Notes: generated from the letters alone by a model not told the origin. A stretch of 64,000 bases of DNA from Apostichopus japonicus (GCF_037975245.1 NC_092575.1:15418310-15482309), one strand, 5' to 3'. Shown: positions 23,501-36,097, numbered from the stretch's first letter. Numbers and translations: made by a program.

Positions 23501-25561
23501 GGCAGTATAGTTCTATCAAAGTACCTTTTTCAGAAACAATTTCTCAAGTGTGCAAATAATATTCAAAAACACTTCTTTTGTAATTGCTGTTTAGTTTACC
23601 TTGGAGAAAACCCAGACATTGATTCCTGCCCAGATTGTTCTACTTCATTTAACTTAAAGAAGAGTGAAAAAAAGGGGAACTACTTTTTGTATGTACCGAT
23701 AGAAGACCAGCTGAAAACACTTCTTGCAAGAGATGGCATTTCTGAAGCTATAGGCCAAGGATCGACATCAGAAGGAGTATATAATGACATTTATAGTGGC
23801 TCAATGTATAAAGAAATGTTTAGTGATAGTCATCACTCAAGTATTAATTTGTCTATTTTGTGGAATTGTGATGGTGTACCGCTATTTAAATCCTCCAAAA
23901 CTTCCATCTGGACTATACAAGTTATAATTAACGAATTACCAAAACACATAAGAGCAAAGCATATTCTTCTTTGTGGAATTTGGATTGGCAATGACAAGCC
24001 TCGTATGGATATGTTTCTTAGACCATTTGTAGAGGAGCTTAGGAAATTAGGAACAGATGGAATTGTATGGAAAAACAAACACGGAAGGGTTTACTCAGCA
24101 GTTTCTTCTTGTGATGCCGTTGCTAGATGTGCGTTACAAAATATTCACCAATTCAATGGCTCTCATGGCTGTGGCCTTTGTTTACATGAAGGTGTCTCTG
24201 TCAATAGAGGTCATGGTGTAACAAGGGTTTATCCAGTGGAAGGGAGAGTTGAAAGAAGGACTAAGGAAGGTACTCTTCAAAATGCTAAGGAAGCTGTAGA
24301 GACAGGGAAAATTGTTAAAGGTGTTAAAGGTCCTTCAATATTGTGTCTCCTCCCAAGGTTTAATGCAATAGATGGTTGTGTGCCAGATTACATGCATTCT
24401 GTAATTTTAGGTGTTGTTCGACAATTTGGAAAGCTATGGTTTGATACTTCCTACCATCATGGTCCATTTTATTTAGGCCGTCACGTTCAAGAAATATCCA
24501 GTCGTTTGTTGAAGATTAAACCTCCTTGTGAGGCATCTCGTCTTCCAAGATCTCTTTTGGATAGAAAGTTTTGGAAAGCAACAGAGTGGAAAAATTTCCT
24601 GCTGTACTCGCCAGTAATTTTGTGTGGGCTGCTTCCTGCTCGCTTCCTAACACATTGGTGGTTATTAGTGTATGCCATATACAGTCTTGGGTCATCCACT
24701 GTTACAACAAAAATGATTCAAGATAGTAAATGTGCACTTTTGAAATTTGTTATCCAAATGCAGGATTTGTATGGCCTGGAACACATTTCTTATAATGTTC
24801 ATCAGATGACAAATTTGAGTCAGTATGTTCTGAATTGGGGTCCCCTATGGGCATCATCTGCATTTGCCTTTGAAGACAACAACCAAAGGATTAAAAGCTT
24901 CTTTAAAGGAACAAAAGGTATTGCTAAACAAATAATGAAAAATTCATTGATATTTAACAAGTTGGACAGCCTGGCAACTGTACACCTTTCTTCGGCAACA
25001 GAAGAAACTCAGAAGTTGTACTCATCTTTCTCTCAACGAGGTTGTAAATATATTGAAAAAGCTTATCTGGTTGCAGATGAATGTACTGGATTAGGAACTC
25101 CAATTGTCAGGTACCTTACTGATATGGAAAAGGCTGCTTTAATTGAAATTATCCCACTAGCTTATTTGCATTCTCATGTCAAGTGTTTCAAAAGATTTGT
25201 TCTCAACAAAAGGTTGTTTCATTCACAGTCCTACAGCAGCAAAGTCAAACAAAATGATTCTGTGGTTTCCTTAAGGAAAGGAAACTTTGCTTCAATTCAG
25301 TCATTAATAGCAATTCATGACCATTCATCAGATATTGCACATTCTTTTTTTTCTGTTATTATTGGACATGATTTACAAATGAGTTCTTTCTCTAAATTTG
25401 ATACAGACGTAAAAGATAATCTAGCCAAATATTACAAGAAAGGAATGTACTCAGAACTGATAGCATTTTGTCCATATGAGGTTAAGAGTAAATGTTTAGA
25501 AATACCATTTGAGAATTATAGCTTTGTTTTGGAATGGCCAGGACATGAATTTACAGACTGA
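20578..25561 (+). CDS. CACTA/EnSpm-like transposase (multi-exon)
   Basis: The main exon 23,333-25,561 encodes about 742 residues. Counting from the Met at 23,408: a zinc-ribbon pattern CNCC...CPDC (residues 58-77), LWNCDGVPLFKSSKTSIW (151-168; first candidate catalytic Asp at 155), GIWIGNDKPRMDMFLRPFVE (190-209), SSCDAVAR (second Asp, 236), HGCGLC, DYMHSVILGV (327-336), and WGPLWASSAFAFEDNNQRIK with a candidate catalytic Glu at 489. The order matches Tnp2/TnpD-type transposases. Upstream exons are 21,722-21,838 (acidic, SSSSSEDEDD) and 22,514-22,630 (SSSSENSSDDDTSSVE), both phase 0. A likely first exon, 20,578-20,735 (MAKKRGRYKRYLDLD), ends in phase 2 and does not join cleanly, so the 5' structure is uncertain. 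A poly(A) signal AATAAA is at 25,788. Confidence 0.75.
22790..23280. repeat. Tandem intronic repeat in the transposase gene
   Basis: Two units (about 22,850-22,975 and 22,975-23,090) share AGAAGTTTGGACRGACC, GGTATGAAGGTGTAGATGA, TTGTTGCTCATATCA and AATATTAATRAGGTCACAGGGTCAA. The last part (23,085-23,200) is the reverse complement of the repeat in the BEN gene intron. Confidence 0.75.
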
Positions 25562-26140
25562 ATGCCATGTGTTAATGTAATGATAGTAAATGTTATAAGT
25601 ATTTCTTATAAGTGTAAGCCCAATCACTGGAAGGCAGTTGACTTGACAATGTACATACACACTACATGACTCAACTGTCAACTGGTATATATTTGCCATG
25701 GCATTCTATAGTAGCCTATAATGTTGCTCCTTATGCTGGAACCGTACATATGCACTGCATGGAGGTGTTTGGTATCATTAAAGTGAAAATAAAATAGTTA
25801 ACATCTTAAGGAAAACTAAGATAAATTGTTCATGTTGTTTATTTACCTGTATAAAGGAAGTAAAAAGAATCTTCTAATTGCAAAGCACTGAACTCTTGAG
25901 GCTCGAGTAAAATGAAGTAACCATCGATCGACTCCCCAACTTCATTGGTATCTTGCTGAAACAGTCATTTTGTCATAAAATGTAGGAACCATCTTGCTGA
26001 AGCTTGGAATTTGACAGCTTTTGCATTGAATTTTAAACTGTACCACTTATACAGTACATAATGCAGTGTAACTTTCGTACATTTATGATGGTAGACTATA
26101 CAGTAGCTGTAGACTACAGTGGTACATAGTGCGTGTAAAA
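25562..26140. other. Transposase 3'UTR and spacer
   Basis: Contains the AATAAA at 25,788 and then non-coding sequence up to the right subterminal array. No gene is seen. Confidence 0.6.
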
Positions 26141-26144
26141 TTCA

Positions 26145-26798
26145 CTATACTAAATTTACCACACTTTTCCCCCTGTCGTAAAGCCCTGGTAAAACTGTGG
26201 TACATTTACCATGGTAAATGTACCACACTTTTACCCAAGTTTTACCGTGGTAAAACTGTGGTAAATTTACCGTAGTAAATGTACCACACTTTTACCCTAG
26301 TTTTACCGCCGTAAAACCATGGTAAAACTGGTAAATTTACCGTAGTAAATGTACCACAATTTTACCCTATTTTTACCGCGGTAAAACCATGGTAAAACTG
26401 TGGTAAATTTACCGTAGTAAATGTACCACACTTTTACCCTATTTTTACCGCGGTGAAACCATGGTAAACTGTGGTAAATTTACCGTAGTAAATGTACCAC
26501 AATTTTACCCTATTTTTACCGCGGTAAAACCATGGTAAAACTGCGGTAAATTTACCGTAGTAAATGTACCACACTTTTACCCTATTTTTACCGCGGTAAA
26601 ACCATGGTAAAACCGCGGTAAATTTACCGTAGTAAATGTACCACACTTTTACCCTAGTTTTACCGCGGTAATACCATGGTAAAACTGTGGTAAATACACC
26701 GCAGTTGACTTTACCACAAATTTACCCCGCATTTACCCTATTTACCACACATTTACCGTAGTTTACCGCGGTAAATTTAGGGTACATTTTTTGCTGGG
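26145..26798. repeat. Right subterminal array of about 71-bp units
   Basis: The word CGTAGTAAATGTACCAC recurs at 26271, 26341, 26413, 26484, 26556 and 26628, a period of 70-72 bases. Each unit carries several palindromes: TTTACCGCGGTAAA, ACCATGGTA and GGTAAATTTACC. Unlike the left array, both strand orientations of TTTACC are present in each unit. Confidence 0.9.
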
Positions 26799-29666
26799 TA
26801 TTGTAGTTAACCAGTAGAACCTACACCAGGGATAATTATGTACCGCGGTGTAGATAGAGAGGTCCCTTGCATTGAGCAGTAGAATTGTAATGATCAATTT
26901 GAGACCCTTTTACTTTAGTTTCAAGTGTGTTCATAATGTATTCCAAACTGCACTTTCTTTTCTGGTGATGAGTCATACGGTTTCATGCATTGCAAGAGCA
27001 GTTAAAAATTTTCGTCAAAATTGTCAAAATAAGGAATACGGGCGTACAAAGCGTGGTTATATTTGTTTTCTTCATTACAGCTGTCTGATGTTCCTAGAAA
27101 AAGTATCTTTGTTGCTGTATTATTAATATTAAGCGTAAAAAGAATTCAGAAGAGGGCCGCAAGAGCCCGGGACACGTCCCTGGTGCCCCCCTTTGAAAAC
27201 TTCTGACTCTAAACATTCTATTTGGTACCGAATCCTATAAAATTGATGGAAATAGACAGTACGTGTCACGTTGTGTTTCACAAGTAGGCTTATACACGCA
27301 GGATAATTACGTGCAAAAATGCATAGATCACTTCAGTTATAATCAGTAGCATACTAATGATAGAGTTAAGATCTTTTTACTTCAGGTTTCTGTTGCGTGT
27401 ATTCATTATGCATACAACACTGCACTTTCTATTTCGATGATGACTCGTTCGGTCTCATGCATCCTATGATATTAATAACTCTTTACACGAAAAGACGTTA
27501 ATGGTAATTCAAGTTACATTTCATGGTTCACAAAATTCTCACCTCTTCGTGCTGAGAGCGAAACTGTTTGAAAATGTATTTAGAAGAAAAAGCAGAGCAT
27601 ATCTCGCCGGTTACAAATCATCCACCTTGTTAATACTTGACAAATATGTTTGCTGTCCCAATGTCACGCACGTTGTTTAATACTCGTCTAATAGAGAGAG
27701 AAAGAACAGGGGAACTTGTACCTGAAAAACCAACCATCGCCTACAGACGTCCACGCAACATACGGGACCTTCTTGTGCGTGCTGCTGTTCCACCTATAAC
27801 TTAATAACCTTAGAACCATTCAGCATGGTACTTTTTTGTGTGATCTTACTAGTATAGTCATCAAACGATTTGTGATATGTAGGTTGTTTCGGCAGACGTT
27901 CCAATTAGACATAATAGTCGCAGCCACGTAATTTAGGAATTGCTGTATTTTCCCAACAAAGAGTTAGTGTGTTAGTGCTTTAAGTGTCAAGATGGAAGTT
28001 TGTAGCATGTTTTGCTATGGTTTTAATTGAAGATGATATTGCCCCAGTAGCTATGCCAAGTAATTTTAACCGTTCAATTACATTTTTCATCGTGTTTCAT
28101 CATCTAGTTTTTTTGTTTCTATAAAGTAATTTCATCGGTCAGCTGGGGAAAAACCCACTGCTCTCTTAATTTTCCTCAAAGAATGTAAAGGTATATTTTT
28201 GTCTATTTTATTAACATATATAGTCGTAGGAGTTTAAGCAGCTACAATCTACATGTAAGGATTTTACACGTGCCTAAATAATACTTATAAGCTTGATAAC
28301 TTGATAGCTAAACCGATGTTACAACACATGAGAAGATTATTTTAGTACTGCCCCATGACTTTTGTAGAAGACCTACTCAACTTTGGTATCATTAGACTTG
28401 ATATTGTTTTACTATTTTCACGTAATACAAAGTTCAATAAGGGAGTATATAACAACTCCCTGGTCCATTATAGCATATTTTGGGATCTCGATAAAGAATG
28501 CATTTTACATTTACAGCCATCTATATTATTATGTATCATATATAATAACCTCGAATGAGACAGCATCAGACAATATCACGACGCGTTGTGCCGATCAGGT
28601 CGCAGATTCGGTACATACTTCGCAACATGTATAGGCCTATATATTCGTTATATTATCAGAACACCCGTACTGTAATATGCATTACAAAGAATTGGCCTTC
28701 TGGATGTTTTTACCATCCAAATAATTAGCACTCTAGGAAATCGGGGATAATAATGTTAAGTAGAGATAGGAGGTTTGTTGTATGATTGTCTAACGTATCT
28801 CATTATAGTAGACGTACCTTTCAATATGACTATATACATATTGTCTAAAATGTATGGAAGATACTATAGCAGTGCCAGTTTTGATTGCCGAAGAGTACTT
28901 ACCTAAAATATTCAACAGGCTGATTGAATATATTTACACAAACCAAAATTCATCAGCTGAACTTAAATCAGCTTCTTGAATAATTGAATTTAGTAAGACA
29001 AAAATATTCCTTGATACTAAATGCTCTATTACATTAGCTTTCAAGATAATTTTGCACAATTCCGAATGTGTTTTGTGTTATTAAGATAAAGTGTCTTGGC
29101 TACGAAATATTTTACTGTTCGTGTATATTCGTATACACCCCTAACAAAATGCTTGTCCCCAACGAATAAATAGGCTCCTAGTATTTGTTATCAGCTACTA
29201 CTATGAAAAGTCCTTATTTAACTTCTCTGTGAAGTATACTCTCCCACCAGGGTACTATAGATATATTTATTATGTATAGGGCTATTAATTTATTCCGACA
29301 TTCATTTTTCTAGTAATCTGCGAGTGTGACTTTATTGGATAAATATATATCTTGATACTTAATAGACTCAACATAATACAAAATATCGAGGCTACAAAAT
29401 GGAACCTAAGTATTGTATATACTTTCACTTACAAGTGCTACCAATTTTATCAATATAGGTATGTTATAATATGGATAAGCGGTGCCTCGATATAATACTT
29501 TCAGTATCAGGACGGAACTCACAATGTCAGATGTCGCATAACCGGTTATAACTAGCGTTTCAACCGCACTATCTTACCAGAGTGCTACAGAATGTTGTTC
29601 CTTACATTTGTGATCAATATACATTCAATTTAAAAATCAACGCATTTATGTATACGAAAAATCAAA
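26799..29666. other. 5' flank of locus B
   Basis: 26,799-27,740 matches the copy-1 flank at 2,803-4,215 without its LINE insertion, and 28,620-29,660 matches the flank of gene A. About 900 bases between them (27,740-28,620) match nothing else I noticed and contain no convincing gene. Confidence 0.6.
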
Positions 29667-32081
29667 ATGGACAGGAGTGGTTTTCCAAAATATTTTATCC
29701 TCGGATTTTTTCTTTTCCTTGGAAAAGGGCAAGAGATTTACGATGGTTATAGGCATAAGAAAAACGGCGAATTTGTGTATGGAGTACTTGGACAAAATGT
29801 AACCCTCTCATGTGATTTACAGTCTTACTGTGTGAGAGGTCCGTGGGCATGCAGTACAAGTCCTGTGAAATATCTAACGGCAAGACCGTTTTCAGATTGT
29901 GGAGAGTTTTTGTTTGTCAGTGACAGCACCAACGGGGAGATAAAGAACACCAGTCTACACATTAATAACTTTAAAGAGAGTCTTGCTGGCATCTATGACT
30001 GCAACTGTCATCATGAGAATGTAACAGAAAGGGTGAAACGCTTTAACCTACAAATTAAAAATTCTTTGTGCCAACTAGAAATAACTCGAAATGAGAAAGT
30101 AAAGGTAGGTAGGCCTCGGGAATAATAAATACTTGAATTTTCATCTGGTGTGTTTTCCAATGCTAAAATAATTAGGTTCTGTTTATTTGATCTAGCATAT
30201 TAATTATTACCAATACCGTTGACATTTTTCATACGTGGTCACGATCCCTATAATGAAAGACACGGTGCACTCGCAAGTTATAAGATAGTAATGTGTTTGA
30301 AATGATTGTAGAATACTTGTTTACCTGCGCAGGTATTTGATAACAGTACTGGAAGTCAACGCGATGAGGCAGCACTTAAAGTAAATGTAAACATTGATGA
30401 CAATATCACAGCCAGATGTACAAACGATGGTGCAAATCTGCAGACTAATTGCAAAAATCGTAAGTATATTACAGCAACCATGTACTATGTACATATGTAC
30501 TCTCGCTTTAATATGTTATATATTCATATGTAACACTAGAAATAAAACAATAACGGAAGGTACCGGTACTCAAAGCCAATATGAAACGAAAACCACATTT
30601 GATAATTCAAACTGTAGTGTAAGTGTCTTTTCTAATCTCGCTTCAGAGAATATTTGTTTTACTCTGTCGTGGTGTAGAATTTCCTCTAAATGAATTGAGT
30701 CATGAAATGAAATGAATTATCAGATGAAAGTTGTGTAAATCTCGTTTGCAATTGTATATGTCTTATATTGACACGAATTTAAAGAAAAACCCGCACACAC
30801 GCACACATTGCGTGCCCTTTATGTAAAAACTAGAAGTGATTCCAACTGGGTACTCATATGTTATCTTATTTAATCGGTAGCCGACACGTACCGAACTCTC
30901 CCGAGTGGATAATGATATAGTCCGTGGAACTCGAATTCAGGGGCCATTCTGTAATATATTATAGATGCTAGTGAACATTAGGTAGTCTTTCTCAGAGCGT
31001 ACAATTCTGCTACTCCCATTTGCAATTACTACAACCGCGTACTGGTCCGCTAATGGTATCACTGCTCTCATCAAAGTGTCGCTTTGCTCATTATTTTTAG
31101 CCTACCGAATGGAAGCAGAAGGCGACGACTTAAGCATAAAATTAGACTAATCTGGTATTTCCTATAACAACTCTATCCGTTCAGGTTATGCTTCACTAAC
31201 TATCGTGGAACTTGCAAAGAAGTAGCCTTTAAGCACCGAAGGATGATCAGTGGCTTGATTTGCTTTTTGCGATGCCCTCATATATCAATAAGATCAAAGT
31301 TGATAGCCTTACAGAATTCATCTCTGCTGTTAAACAATTTTATTTGGACAATTGTGTTTGGACTCTCTGTTGCTAATTGATGAGAATACAATGATAACAT
31401 GAAGAAATTAGTCTGATTTCATAAGTCATGATGAAATTCAGAAATGCATTCCAGATATATGACATTAGTTTCCTTAACAGTGTGTAACTTTATCTGAATG
31501 AATATAGAAAGCTTCTTGAACTTAAATTTATTTTTCTTCTTTTTGGAGTGTAACGCTTAAACTATCAATTCTTTTGTATGATCAGCACTTCACTAGTCAC
31601 AAATATTTACTTTTCAGGATCAGGATTGTTAAGAGTAAAGAAACTACAACAGTGCTGGATTAGTTGCAGACGCAACAAGTTATGCAAAACGAGAATCATC
31701 TTGAGTGTAGTTTCTTTAACAACCAACAGTCCATCCACTTCCACAACGCCACAAGATGAATCTTCTTGCATCTCACATTCTCACAGGCATTCTGTGAAAA
31801 GTAAATGTTCATCGAATCACTCAAACGCCATTACTCCAGATAATAGAATGATCACAAACGGCTCCACTCCAGGTGTCAGACTGCTTGCTATTGCTCTCAT
31901 ACTCTCAGCTTTCATTTTCATTTTTATTTTCATTATACTTGTTTTATTGCTGAACATTTTGAAGGACAAGCGAAAGCGTTCAAAAGAAAAAGAAGAATGG
32001 ATAAATCATATTTCCAAAATATTTTATCCTCGGATTTTTTCTTTTCCTTGGAAAAGGGCAAGAGATTTACGATGGTTATAG
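29667..32081 (+). CDS. Ig-domain receptor B1 with truncated, frameshifted tail
   Basis: Exons 29667-30104, 30333-30459 and 31618-32081 have the same borders and phases as gene A and join to 342 codons. Exon 1: MDRSGFPKYFILGF signal peptide, NVTLSC, RGPWAC, AGIYDCNC. Exon 2: NITARC. Exon 3: CWISC and NKLC cysteines, Ser/Thr/His-rich stalk, helix ALILSAFIFIFIFIILVLLL, KRKR. After KEEWINH the tail runs into exon 1 sequence of the next copy in another frame and ends ISKIFYPRIFSFPWKRARDL plus RWL. The tail therefore has no NPxY-type or YYY box, so this product would be anchored but unable to signal through them (inference). The second exon 3 downstream could replace this one by splicing. Confidence 0.7.
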
Positions 32082-34342
32082 GCATAAGAAAAACGGCGAA
32101 TTTGTGTATGGAGTACTTGGACAAAATGTTACCCTCTCATGTGATTTAAAGTCTTACTGTGTGAGAGGTCCGTGGGCATGCAGTACAAGTCCTGTGAAAT
32201 ATCTAACGGCAAGACCGTTTTCAGATTGTGGAGAGTTTTTGTTTGTCAGTGACAGCACCAACGGGGAGATAAAGAACACCAGTCTACACATTAATAACTT
32301 TAAAGAGAGTCTTGCTGGCATCTATGACTGCAACTGTCATCATGAGAATGTAACAGAAAGGGTGAAACGCTTTAACCTACAAATTAAAAATTCTTTGTGC
32401 CAACTAGAAATAACTCGAAATGAGAAAGTAAAGGTAGGTAGGCCTCGGGAATAATAAATACTTGAATTTTCATCTGGTGTGTTTTCCAATGCTAAAATAA
32501 TTAGGTTCTGTTTATTTGATCTAGCATATTAATTATTACCAATACCGTTGACATTTTTCATACGTGGTCACGATCCCTATAATGAAAGACACGGTGCACT
32601 CGCAAGTTATAAGATAGTAATGTGTTTGAAATGATTGTAGAATACTTGTTTACCTGCGCAGGTATTTGATAACAGTACTGGAAGTCAACGCGATGAGGCA
32701 GCACTTAAAGTAAATGTAAACATTGATGACAATATCACAGCCAGATGTACAAACGATGGTGCAAATCTGCAGACTAATTGCAAAAATCGTAAGTATATTA
32801 CAGCAACCATGTACTATGTACATATGTACTCTCGCTTTAATATGTTATATATTCATATGTAACACTAGAAATAAAACAATAACGGAAGGTACCGGTACTC
32901 AAAGCCAATATGAAACGAAAACCACATTTGATAATTCAAACTGTAGTGTAAGTGTCTTTTCTAATCTCGCTTCAGAGAATATTTGTTTTACTCTGTCGTG
33001 GTGTAGAATTTCCTCTAAATGAATTGAGTCATGAAATGAAATGAATTATCAGATGAAAGTTGTGTAAATCTCGTTTGCAATTGTATATGTCTTATATTGA
33101 CACGAATTTAAAGAAAAACCCGCACACACGCACACATTGCGTGCCCTTTATGTAAAAACTAGAAGTGATTCCAACTGGGTACTCACATGTTATCTTATTT
33201 AATCGGTAGCCGACACGTACCGAACTCTCCCGAGTGGATAATGATATAGTCCGTGGAACTCGAATTCAGGGGCCATTCTGTGATATATTATAGATGCTAG
33301 TGAACATTAGGTAGTCTTTCTCAGAGCGTACAATTCTGCTACTCCCATTTGCAATTACTACAACCGCGTACTGGTCCGCTAATGGTATCACTGCTCTCAT
33401 CAAAGTGTCGCTTTGCTCATTATTTTTAGCCTACCGAATGGAAGCAGAAGGCGACGACTTAAGCATAAAATTAGACTAATCTGGTATTTCCTATAACAAC
33501 TCTATCCGTTCAGGTTATGCTTCACTAACTATCGTGGAACTTGCAAAGAAGTAGCCTTTAAGCACCGAAGGATGATCAGTGGCTTGATTTGCTTTTTGCG
33601 ATGCCCTCATATATCAATAAGATCAAAGTTGATAGCCTTACAGAATTCATTTCTGCTGTTAAACAATTTTATTTGGACAATTGTGTTTGGACTCTCTGTT
33701 GCTAATTGATGAGAATACAATGATAACATGAAGAAATTAGTCTGATTTCATAAGTCATGATGAAATTCAGAAATGCATTCCAGATATATGACATTAGTTT
33801 CCTTAACAGTGTGTAACTTTATCTGAATGAATATAGAAAGCTTCTTGAACTTAAATTTATTTTTCTTCTTTTTGGAGTGTAACGCTTAAACTATCAATTC
33901 TTTTGTATGATCAGCACTTCACTAGTCACAAATATTTACTTTTCAGGATCAGGATTATTAAGAGTAAAGAAACTACAATATTGCTGGATTAGTTGCAGAC
34001 GCAACAAGTTATGCAAAACGAGAATCATCTTGAGTGTAGTTTCTTTAACAACCAACAGTTCATCAACTTCCACAACGCCACAAGATGAATCTTCTTGCAT
34101 CTCACATTCTCACAGGCATTCTGTGAAAAGTAAATGTTCATCGGACCACTCAAACGCCATTACTCCAGATAATGGAATGATCACAAACGGCTCCACTCCA
34201 GGTGTCAGACTGCTTGCTATTGCTCTCATACTCTCAGCTTTCATTGTCATTCTTATTTTCATTATACTTGTTTTATTGCTGAACATTTTGAAGGACAAGC
34301 AAAAGCGTTCAAAAGAAAAAGAAGAATGGATAAATCATATTT
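29685..34342. repeat. 2,329-bp tandem duplication inside receptor locus B
   Basis: Every landmark in copy 1 recurs 2,329 bases later. The junction at 32,011-32,013 shares TTT with both parents (tail exon and exon 1), indicating a microhomology join. Introns differ at only a few sites, whereas exon 3 differs at about 11. Confidence 0.9.
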
Positions 34343-34488
34343 ACGAGGGATTTGAAGAAGGAAAGGAAAGTGGTGGGTCTACTGAGTCCAAGAGGTCTAA
34401 CATAATTAGCCAACCGGATCTTGAAACTTTGGATGATGGAATTTATTATTACGTAGTTACTAATAAGAAACCAAGAAATGAATCTTAG
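32014..34488 (+). pseudogene. Receptor copy B2, lacking start codon and part of signal peptide
   Basis: Second unit of a 2,329-bp tandem duplication: exon 1 remnant about 32,014-32,433, exon 2 32,662-32,788, exon 3 33,947-34,488. The join with copy 1 removes MDRSGF, puts TAA upstream in frame, and provides no splice acceptor for exon 1, so it cannot be translated alone. Exon 3 is intact: CWISC, stalk, helix ALILSAFIVILIFIILVLLL, INHIYEGFEEG (NPxY box changed to NHIY), GIYYYVV (fits ITIM). Joining B1 exons 1-2 directly to this exon 3 keeps frame (438+127+542 nt, 368 residues) and would rebuild a full-length receptor. AATAAA lies near 34,814. Confidence 0.7.
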
Positions 34489-35201
34489 AACTGCAAAGTA
34501 ACAGTTGCTATTAACATATTAAGGTGGTGCTGTCGCAAAGGCAGTGCGTCGATTAATTAAGGAAAATAGTTATCAATTTTATAACAAGGACAATGAAACT
34601 GCTTAAACTCATTTTTGTTAAACATTTTGTTGGGTAGCTGGACTTAACTTGCAAATTTATATGTTACGAACGTTCTTTATTGACATGAAAAGATCAAACG
34701 ATTTGATTTGCTTTTAACTTTTTTATTCATAAAAATGTTTAAATACATGCTCGCAAAGCTCACAATGAAAATATCAATAGAGAACATCGGAGGGTAAAAA
34801 TGTACAAAAGAAATAAAACATACACATTTAAAGATGACAACATGTAACACAAAGTTGAGAAGGGCTTAAAATGGGGAAAGGCTAAAGAGAAAGATTAAAT
34901 ATATGCCCAATTATAAACTTTATAATTCTTATTCAGAGATTACAAATGATACTCAAACACATTTAAAGAAATTGTACATGTTTTTAACTTTTTTTTGGAA
35001 AGTAACTTGATATACAGCATTGTAGCTCAGTATTACACGCTTGATAATTATGTGCCGCGGTGTATATACAAAGATCATGCGGAATAAACAGTAAGGTAAT
35101 TTCACTTCACGTTTATTACGTTTATAAACTTCACGTTTATTGTTCGATATATATGCACCGCGGATCATAACTATCAAGCGTGTATATATATAAATAAATA
35201 A

Positions 35202-35261
<60 letters not shown>

Positions 35262-35430
35262 CGTATATATACATATATAGCGTAGATATATATATATATA
35301 TATACGCTTGATAGTTTTGTGCCGCGGTATATACACAAAGATCTTGCGGAATAAACAGTAAGGTTTTTCCACTTCACGGTTCTTGTAGATGCCAGAGGGA
35401 AAATGAAACGATTTTCGTCTATCATTCAAA
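34489..35430. repeat. 3' flank of locus B with AT microsatellite hairpin
   Basis: 34,490-35,110 matches the region after gene A. At about 35,145-35,340 an inverted repeat (TGCACCGCGGATCATAACTA on one side, CTTGATAGTTTTGTGCCGCGG on the other) encloses a long (TA)n run and could extrude as a cruciform. Reading frames here are microsatellite shadows. Confidence 0.65.
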
Positions 35431-36097
35431 TGATCAATTTAGATCAGGTTTATTGTTTTCGATAACATTTTGCAAGAATGATGATATTGAGCTGGCCAGA
35501 TGTTCTTCAGTAGCGAGTGTAGCATATTTCTTTTAATATATGGTTTTACCAATTCCTCATCCTATGACCCATTACATTTGGATATACATGTAAGCCTTGG
35601 ATATGTGAATTTCCTGTGTCTACTCCGCTGCTGCTGTAATGTACCACATTGATACGCTCATGGATATTTGCTTACCCTCAGCGGCAGTTTGACATTGATC
35701 TTGACCCCGGGCAAAAAAAGACATTGCTCAACGCCAGCGACATAGCCAGCAATACAAGAAGAGTAATTGGGCATTCGATCCCTACCCCATCATAAAGACG
35801 AAATATTAGACTTATTAGATTATCATGCTGAACACAATTGAACGTAAGTTTAAAACATAACAATACATTTTTTTCATTACATATGCATCTTTGTGGCGTC
35901 TTTTTTCCTAAACAGTTTATATCAACAACACCAAATTTAGTCTGTTAGGATATTACAACAAACTTTTGCACAAGGGATAATATCATAATCCCGCTGAACT
36001 ATTCAATTATAGTCTTTATTCTTTATTTTTCTTTTAATAGCTACACCTTATTGGCAATAGTTTTTCTTGAATGCTCAAAAGAGAGAAAAGGTAAATA
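35431..36097. other. No recognised gene
   Basis: A possible exon at about 35,680-35,805 on the + strand (preceded by CCCTCAG, reading RQFDIDLDPGQKKTLLNASD, ending TPS-stop) has no family I recognise. Nothing else is supported. Confidence 0.3.

Larger units (their letters stand above)
14061..26798. mobile_element. 12.7-kb CACTA/EnSpm-like DNA transposon with BEN gene and transposase
   Basis: The left end reads CCCAGCAAAAAATTTACC and the right end is its inverted counterpart, finishing TTTTTTGCTGGG. About 33 of the first 36 bases agree. TA is present on both sides (14,059-14,060 and 26,799-26,800), giving a 2-bp target duplication. Inside are subterminal arrays of TTTACC-type words (about 1.2 kb left, 0.65 kb right) and two divergent genes, a BEN-domain gene (-) and a transposase (+). 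The same flanking sequence without the element occurs at about 2,690-2,860. The transposase family supports CACTA/EnSpm; the CCCAGC ends are not the classic CACTA word, so the subfamily is open. Confidence 0.85.

Noticed and set aside
30394-30693. 99-codon frame repeated at 32,723-33,022
   Set aside because: Out-of-frame shadow of receptor exon 2 running into the intron; the duplication explains its conservation.
34953-35429. 158-codon minus frame with Tyr-Ile repeats
   Set aside because: Translation of a (TA)n microsatellite.
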